A DNA stretch of 33,732 nt from Bacteroides sp. (GTDB taxonomy: Bacteria > Bacteroidota > Bacteroidia > Bacteroidales > Bacteroidaceae): positions 1 to 33,732 of the forward strand of contig JAJQAY010000044.1 of NCBI GenBank assembly GCA_021203515.1. Direction: 5' to 3'. The position numbers and the translations under genes were made by a program. Under the pieces are notes generated by a model. The model did no database searches. It had not been told where the DNA came from and saw nothing but the letters and a program-made list of their open reading frames with translations. Of this stretch, positions 28,748 through 33,732 are shown piece by piece. Each line of letters begins with the position of its first letter. Positions within the stretch are counted from its first letter, which is position 1.

Positions 28748-28773
28748 CAAGTGACCGTTTGTGCTAGCAGGGG
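28738..28773 (+). terminator. Terminator of repeat module, copy 2 (degenerate)
   Basis: CCCCTATTAGCA faces TGCTAGCAGGGG with one mismatch and one wobble. It corresponds to the perfect hairpin of copy 1 at 25779-25817. Confidence 0.45.
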
Positions 28774-28868
28774 ATTGTTCTATGACTATGTGTAATCTGA
28801 ATATAATTTCTTCGTTTATGAGGGAATAGTATTTATTCAGGCGAGAGCAAGTTTTTTATTTACAAATT

Positions 28869-31796
28869 CTAATCAATATCACTAAAGCACCTAACATGTA
28901 TTTCTGAGATATTATTAGTCATTGGTATTTTAATTGGTGCAGGAATCTCACTGGATATAAAATCTTCTTTGTGCTTTGCGCAAATTTTTACAAAATCACA
29001 TTCGCTACATTTTTGGGAACTTGGGCGCATTGGAAATTCCCCTTCTAATATTCTGTTTACTGCCCATTCTACATTGGAAACGGCAGTTTGTATAGAAATA
29101 TCATCGATAGGAATCTCTACTCTATTTGGTAATTCGTTTTCATTTTCAGCTTTCAATAAATGTACTGCTCCTGTTTTAGCATTTTCATTTAAAACTACAT
29201 CGGCTGCATGAGCATATAGTTGTACCTGCAAAGCCATATTTATCCAAAAAATGGGATGTTTTGATTTTTAGGAAAATCCATTGATTTAAAATCAACTACT
29301 TTTGCGTCCAAAATATTACCATTCGTATCTTCTTTTAATAATAAATCGATTGTACCAGTAATTAACGCTTTCCCTGCTTTAATTTCAAATCTTTGTTCTA
29401 AAGAGCGACTTTGTATAAAATCATTAGGATAATCATTAGCGTAATTACCCACTAATTTTTTAGAAGCTGATTTTGCCCTTTCATACGGACCCTCACCATC
29501 AGAATTTCGAGATGGAAAGACATGTTTAAGATGGAAAACATCACTCGCTATTTCTTGTGCTTCTTCTCTCGTAGGAGCACTTTCTGGATACAATTGATGT
29601 AGCCTGTTTATGGCTGTATGAGTTGTTAAACCGTAACCAAATAATTCGGGAACTGCAGGACTAAAGCCGTAAATTTTTCTAAATCGATATTTCATTGGAC
29701 ACTCTAAATAGTCTTTTATTTCAGTAAACTAGTGGGCATTGATTCCTCATCAATTCTTGCCTTTGGCTCTATTCTTTCTACGTTTTCTGGAAGTATCGTT
29801 TCATCGGTGGTAATTTCAGAATGGTTTAAATTCGTAAGACGTAGTTTGTATGGGCTTGGACGTTTTGCTCTTGCTAAACCTTCATGAATAGCTGATCCTG
29901 TTACATATAGAAAACGTTCAGAACGAGTAAGTGCAGTATAAAAGAGCCGAGCCTCACCTGCATTATTACTTTGGTATAATCCTCTAGATAAGGCATCTTG
30001 AATTAAATTTGTTGGTAACCAACCGTTATATTTTCTATTGCTTCCTGGAAATCTTTGCTGCACAACATCTACAAGAAAAACGACTGGATATTCAAGACCT
30101 TTCATCTTATGTACTGTAGAAATTGTGACAGCATCAGGTCTGCTCATTAATTCTACTAGAGAAGTATCATATCCAGTTTCTGCAACATTTTGTAGAAAAT
30201 TGAGGATTGTTTGGTAGCGATAGCTACTGTCTATGCTGACAAAAACTTTTTTCAATATCCAATATTATGCCACTAAACACTCCTAAGTCTTTCATAACCT
30301 GTTCTTTGTTGGTAAATTGAGTCGTAGAAACATTGAATGCTTCTAGAAAATCATGTACTAACATTTGTGGATAAACTTTTCTTCTTGCTCCTCCTTGCGG
30401 TCTGTGTATTTGGTTATTCCAATCAGATAAAATAATTAAGAAACGGCTTAAGTTTGCATTGGGAAACACTGATAATATATTATTTTGAAAAAAAAAGTTG
30501 TAGCCTCAGTTCTTGAAATGCCAGGAAATCTTAATAGCTCCATTGCATCGCGTAATGTTCGTGCATACAATCTTTCAAAAACAGATCCCTCTGATTCAAT
30601 TAAATATGGTATACCTGCATTCTGTAAAGCATTTGTGAAATCTCTATGATATTGGGATCTTCCTTGTACAGATCTCATCAATATGGCTATATCTGAGTAT
30701 GTTAAACCTCTTTCCTCACCATTCCCTTCTACATATTTAATACCTATTAAATCGTTTATTCTAGTGCTTATCCAGTTTGCTTCTTCAATTCTAGTATTAA
30801 ACCAAAAATTACCAAATTGCTGAATATTTCCATTGCTATGAGCTTGTGGACTCTTATTGATTCGTGCTGTACTCAGTTCAAGTTGGATAAATCTATCGGA
30901 AGCGGATACTATAGTTTCTGTACTTCTAAAATTAGTAGATAGAGTATGAACTGAGCAATTACGATGTCGTTGGTCAAATTCTACAATATTCCTTACATCT
31001 GCGCCTCTCCATCCATATATAGCTTGATCATCATCTCCTACAACAAAGACAGATTCCATTCGTTTGTAAAGCCCATTTATTAATCTTTCCTGAGAAATGT
31101 TAACGTCTTGATACTCGTCAACCATTAAATGTTTTGTCTCAGATAAAGCGCTGTTAATTTCACTATTATCGCTTTCTAACGCTTCTACCGTCTTTCTGAT
31201 CATTAAAGAAAAATCTATGTATTGGTCAGATTCTAAACGTAAAGATATGCTTTTTAAACAGTGTCCTAAAAGGAAATCTTCTCTTTCAATCTCATCAAAA
31301 TCCAACATTTCATCATTAGCTATTTTCCATGCGTTAGCTATTTCTGATATAGTAGCAAACATTTTTGCTCCTCTTGCATCTTGTAAAGATTTTAAGTCTA
31401 ACTCCTGAAATCTTGATAATAAGAATAATTTTAATCGATTTTCATCTAAAACTTCATATTGTCTATATTTAGCGTTCATTTCCCCTAATAAATGTTGACA
31501 ATACGAGTGGATTGTTCCAATATACATAGCTCCTACCATTGCTACAGAAAAACCGCATTTTTCCAAAGCGTCGGCTACCCTTCGTTTGATGGATTCAGCT
31601 GCTTTTTCTGTAAAAGTAAATGCAATAATGCTTTCCGGTGCTACACCTTCGTAAATTAATCGAGATATTCTGAAGCCAATGTTCTTGATTTACCGGAACC
31701 GGCGCAAGCAAGGCATAATACTTCAGGATGATTATCTATAACTGTATTATATTGATCTTCTGTTAATTCATTATGTAATATTTCTTCTATATTCAT
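28869..31796 (-). pseudogene. UvrD-type helicase fused to an Fe-S PD-(D/E)XK nuclease, five frameshifts
   Basis: From ATG 31796 successive frames spell one protein of about 976 residues. Helicase part: Q motif LTEDQYNTV, Walker A CAGSGKS (31-37), Ia AFTFTEKAAES, II MVDEYQDVN, III GDDDQAIYGWRGAD, IV STNFRST, V STVHKMKGLEYPVVFL, VI FYTALTRSERF. Nuclease part: DYLECPMKYRF, TGTIDLLL, VVDFKS, LQVQLYAHA, then CSECDFVKIC. One Cys before and three after the nuclease core fit the Fe-S cluster of AddB/Cas4-like nucleases. Breaks lie near 31673 (TT), 30488-30496 (A9), 30247-30252 (T6), 29726-29728 (AAA) and 29246-29251 (A6). Their net change is a multiple of three. It would unwind and degrade DNA using ATP. 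It starts 46 bases after the methyltransferase stop, so the two form one unit. Confidence 0.85.
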
Positions 31797-31842
31797 ATTG
31801 CTTGTATGTTATTAAGATGTTCTATAATATGACGCTTTAGGT

Positions 31843-32747
31843 TTAAGCTTGAATTTTACTAAAATCAGGAGGCAAAGCATTGCCTATCATTAAAGCCAGT
31901 TTAGTCCTTGGTATGTTTGCTGGGAATATATAATTTGGAGGAAAAGTTTGTAACAGTGAAGCTTCTCTCGCAGAAATACATCTATTCTGTTCTGGGTGTA
32001 AGAATCGTCCTTTAGAAGGGTTCAGACATCCACCAGTAATAGTTGTTGAACAGTCATCCCATCTTAATCGACCATATACATCATTAAATCCTATATTTTC
32101 TTTTTGATGGCATTTCAACTGTTGCGACTCTCCTAAATCTTTTCGACTACCTCCGTTATGTGGTATTTGACTGATGAAATATTCTATTTGGGATGTATGA
32201 GTAGGAAAGATTTTATGTAATGGATCATCTGAATTTTCAGGAAGAGGTAACTTTCCTATTGTTTGGCGTACTGTTTTTTTTCTTATTGGTGGGATGAGCA
32301 ATTTGGATTGGTGCTAAACGTGAACCAACTAAAACCAAACGTTTACGACTTTGGGGAACGCCGTATTCTTTTACATTGACAATTTTCCAATCTGTAAAAT
32401 ATCCTATACTTCCAAAGGTTTGCAATGCTACTTCAAGGGATTTATCTAATGCTAAACCTGGTACATTTTCCATCATAAATGTATATGGCTTCAAATCTTC
32501 AACAAATCTAACATACTCGTTTATTAGAGTGTTTCTGTCATCTTTAACAGGGGTAGGCTTGTTTAGTCTTCTGATAGAGCTAAAACCTTGGCATGGTGGA
32601 CATCCGGCAAGGAGGTGAATCGTTTTGCCTTTGAACTGTTTTTTTTACTTTTTCTGTACTTACATTGCGAATGTTATCTGTAATCACTTTAGTTCTTTTG
32701 TGATTCAGTTTGTAAACAGAAGAAGCTAATTCATCTTTTTTAATCAT
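31843..32747 (-). pseudogene. C5-cytosine DNA methyltransferase, main part (motif I displaced; two frameshifts)
   Basis: Reading from ATG 32747: motif IV LLAGCPPCQGFSSIRR with the catalytic Cys, motif VI MMENVPGLAL, motif VIII YGVPQSRKRLVLVGSR, a target-recognition stretch, motif IX GRLRWDDCSTTITGG with ISAREASLLQTFP, and motif X MIGNALPPDF. Motif I is not here; it lies at 33480-33590 beyond an inserted segment. Two A8 runs break the frame (32639-32646 and 32274-32281, plus strand T8). Seven each restore VKKQFKGKTIHLLAG and HPTNKKKTVRQTIGK. Joined with the motif I piece the enzyme would be 329 residues, a normal size. It would methylate cytosine in an unknown site. The ATG directly abuts the stop of the inserted gene (TAAATG). 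Confidence 0.88.
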
Positions 32748-32951
32748 TTATAGCCGTCCGTCTACCGGCTGTTTTTGTTTTCCGCCCGCCCGCGACGGAT
32801 ACATGGCGGCGTGCTGTTTCTCGATCTGTTCTTTAAGAGGGGCGAACAGCGCGCGTTCGCCTTCCTCTACTTCCACGGTGATGCCGTAGCGCACCGACTC
32901 GTAATTCCCGAGGTTGTGTACCACCTGGAGGCTAATTTCCTTTACTTTCAT
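32748..32951 (-). CDS. Small protein in the inserted segment
   Basis: 67 residues from ATG 32951: MKVKEISLQVVHNLGNYESV, RYGITVEVEEGERALFAPLK, then a helix and KQKQPVDGRL. The LGNYESV-xxxxxVEVEEGE pattern resembles small proteins seen in phages and plasmids of Bacteroidales; this is recognition by eye only. An upstream alternative start at 32984 overlaps the preceding gene more. The start lies inside the end of the upstream gene, so the two are coupled. Base composition is richer in G+C than the surrounding methyltransferase. Confidence 0.5.
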   Translation of the reverse strand: MKVKEISLQVVHNLGNYESVRYGITVEVEEGERALFAPLKEQIEKQHAAMYPSRAGGKQKQPVDGRL

Positions 32952-33427
32952 CTTCAAATTTTTTAATTTTATCGATAAGGGCATTCATAAACTTTTCCCT
33001 CATTACAAAACTATACCCTTCGAGGTAAACCTTTGAACCTGATACCTTTGAATTGTAATAAATCATATTTTTTACGGCATGGAAACCCGCCTCCCGTGCG
33101 ATTTTAGATTGTAGTGAACATGACTCACCCGATTTCAGCTCCAAGGCGATTTTCGCCTCTTCGATAAATTCGATAATCTCCTCGGCGGTACCGAAAAAAA
33201 CTATAAGTCTCGATATGGCTCCCATTCCTTCTTTTGCCATACTTTTCATTACCTACCGACAAGAGATAATAATTTGTGCTGCCGGGGTCCTCCTCGTAAC
33301 TGACTATAATCGTCCACGGGTTCAGCATGCTAGTCAGTGCTTTTGTTTTGCTAATAGACTGTGCGTTGATAGTTGCAGCGATAAAAACCATTGCTGTTGC
33401 GGCTAAAATTTTACTGATTGTTTTCAT
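32932..33427 (-). pseudogene. Secreted protein of unknown function in the inserted segment, frameshifted
   Basis: ATG 33427 gives a signal peptide (MKTISKILAATAMVFIAATI NA-Q), then TSMLNPWTIIVSYEEDPGST and NYYLLSVGNE. At TTTT 33243-33246 (plus strand) one base too many shifts the frame. With three it continues SMAKEGMGAISRLIVFFGTA, FIEEAKIALELKSGESCSLQ and FVMREKFMNALIDKIKKFED to TAG 32932, 164 residues. No family recognised. Starting at ATG 33249 instead would give a 105-residue protein without a signal. Confidence 0.5.
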
Positions 33428-33479
33428 TGTTTCATTTTTTTATTAGTGAATAATTATTTTTCGTTTTTTTTCGAAGTCT

Positions 33480-33590
33480 TTAATTTCGATCCTTTATTTC
33501 AAAAGCCATTTTGGTTTGAAATCCAGCCTTTCGCAGGCCTTGAGTTAAGCCTCCTACACCGCTAAATAGATCTATAGAGTATAATTTCAT
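33480..33590 (-). pseudogene. N-terminal fragment of the C5 methyltransferase with SAM motif I
   Basis: 36 codons from ATG 33590: MKLYSIDLFSGVGGLTQGLR, KAGFQTKMAFEIKD, then two foreign codons and TAA. DLFSGVGG is motif I, the S-adenosylmethionine binding loop of C5 methyltransferases. The part after residue 34 is lost to the insertion and reappears at 32735. On its own this peptide is too short to fold as an enzyme. Confidence 0.85.
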
Positions 33591-33611
33591 CTGTTATATG
33601 AGTTTTATTTG

Positions 33612-33619
33612 CAAATATA
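33612..33619 (-). promoter_or_regulatory. Possible -7 promoter box of the methyltransferase unit
   Basis: On the minus strand TATATTTG matches the Bacteroides -7 consensus TAnnTTTG, 21 bases before the ATG at 33590. A clear -33 TTTG at the expected spacing is not seen. The remaining bases to 33732 are AT-rich and show no gene. Confidence 0.45.
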
Positions 33620-33732
33620 GTTATCATTTCTCTTATTTGGGCTATAGTTGCTTTTGTTTTAATTGTTTCATATTTAATTTTTCGGAATTGTCTGTTTTAA
33701 TCTTGTGTGTACCGTAAAGACAATATTTGTCT

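Larger units (their letters stand above)
28259..28790 (+). repeat. Repeat module, copy 2
   Basis: Diverged direct repeat of 25288-25830, about 3 kb away in the same orientation. The gene has lost two codons (HLITDVLS against HLTTAIDVLS) and the terminator stem has mismatches. Similarity starts inside the integrase remnant. Confidence 0.8.
32733..33488 (-). mobile_element. 756-base segment inserted in the methyltransferase gene
   Basis: The methyltransferase reads EIK-D up to GAT 33491-33489 and resumes at GAT 32735-32733 with DELASSVYKLNH. Removing one GAT and the segment restores AFEIKDELASSVYKLNH in frame. The edges read AAGGAT and AAAGAT, a possible short target repeat. Inside are two minus-strand genes and a part richer in G+C. 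I see no transposase and no clear terminal inverted repeats, so the type of insertion is unknown. Confidence 0.7.

Noticed and set aside
32733..33488. Classical insertion sequence, intein or intron in the methyltransferase
   Set aside because: No transposase, inverted repeats, intein splice residues or ribozyme-like core is visible. It is therefore described only as an inserted segment.
1..33732. CRISPR arrays, tRNA or rRNA genes
   Set aside because: No regularly spaced short repeats were seen. No tRNA-like cloverleaf or rRNA segment was recognised by eye, though a dedicated tRNA scan was not possible.

Overview
The window comes from the Bacteroidota, most likely a gut Bacteroidales. Nearly every recognisable gene belongs to the CTnDOT family of conjugative transposons: rteC, mobABC, a traA-to-traQ operon, pcfJ/pcfK-like genes and a DUF3873 gene. 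A few -7 boxes of the Bacteroides type (TAnnTTTG) agree. The transfer core (about 5-19.5 kb) looks richer in G+C than the AT-rich flanks and cargo.

Layout. 1-0.75 kb: end of a secreted TonB-domain protein broken by an amber codon. 0.97-3.5 kb: an AraC-type regulator, rteC (frameshifted) and a lipoprotein. 3.5-7.26 kb, minus strand: mobC (coupling ATPase, frameshifted), mobB (relaxase) and mobA, reading away from a 700-base gap with five clustered hairpins that is the best oriT candidate. 7.96-19.58 kb, plus strand: the mating-pore operon traA, DUF3408, DUF4122, traE, F, G, a DUF3876-like lipoprotein, traI, J, K, L, M, N, O, Q, closed by a strong terminator. I see no traP between traO and traQ. 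19.7-21.6 kb: AT-rich cargo, a putAbiC abortive-infection protein and a TIGR02391/Ymh protein with a HEPN-like motif. 21.7-24.8 kb, minus strand: eight accessory genes including pcfJ and pcfK. 24.9-28.8 kb: a scrap yard holding two diverged copies of a module of about 0.5 kb (a 91-residue protein plus a terminator), the rotted 3' end of a second mobC, the first 40 or so codons of a tyrosine recombinase, and a two-TM membrane protein. 28.9-33.6 kb, minus strand: a C5-cytosine DNA methyltransferase followed by one long UvrD-type helicase with a C-terminal PD-(D/E)XK/Fe-S nuclease. The methyltransferase is split just after SAM motif I by a 756-base segment carrying two unrelated small genes.

Two things stand out. 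First, more than twenty genes or gene pieces are put back in frame by one-base changes, almost all in short homopolymers. In each multi-lesion gene the corrected length is a whole number of codons. This looks like uncorrected indel errors in the read or assembly more than biology, so most 'pseudogenes' here may be intact in the cell. Against that, the second mobC copy and traK carry true nonsense substitutions. Second, two separate candidate defence modules sit on or beside the transposon: putAbiC + Ymh at the end of the tra operon, and methyltransferase + helicase-nuclease at the right edge. No integrase with a catalytic domain, element end, CRISPR array, rRNA or tRNA was seen.
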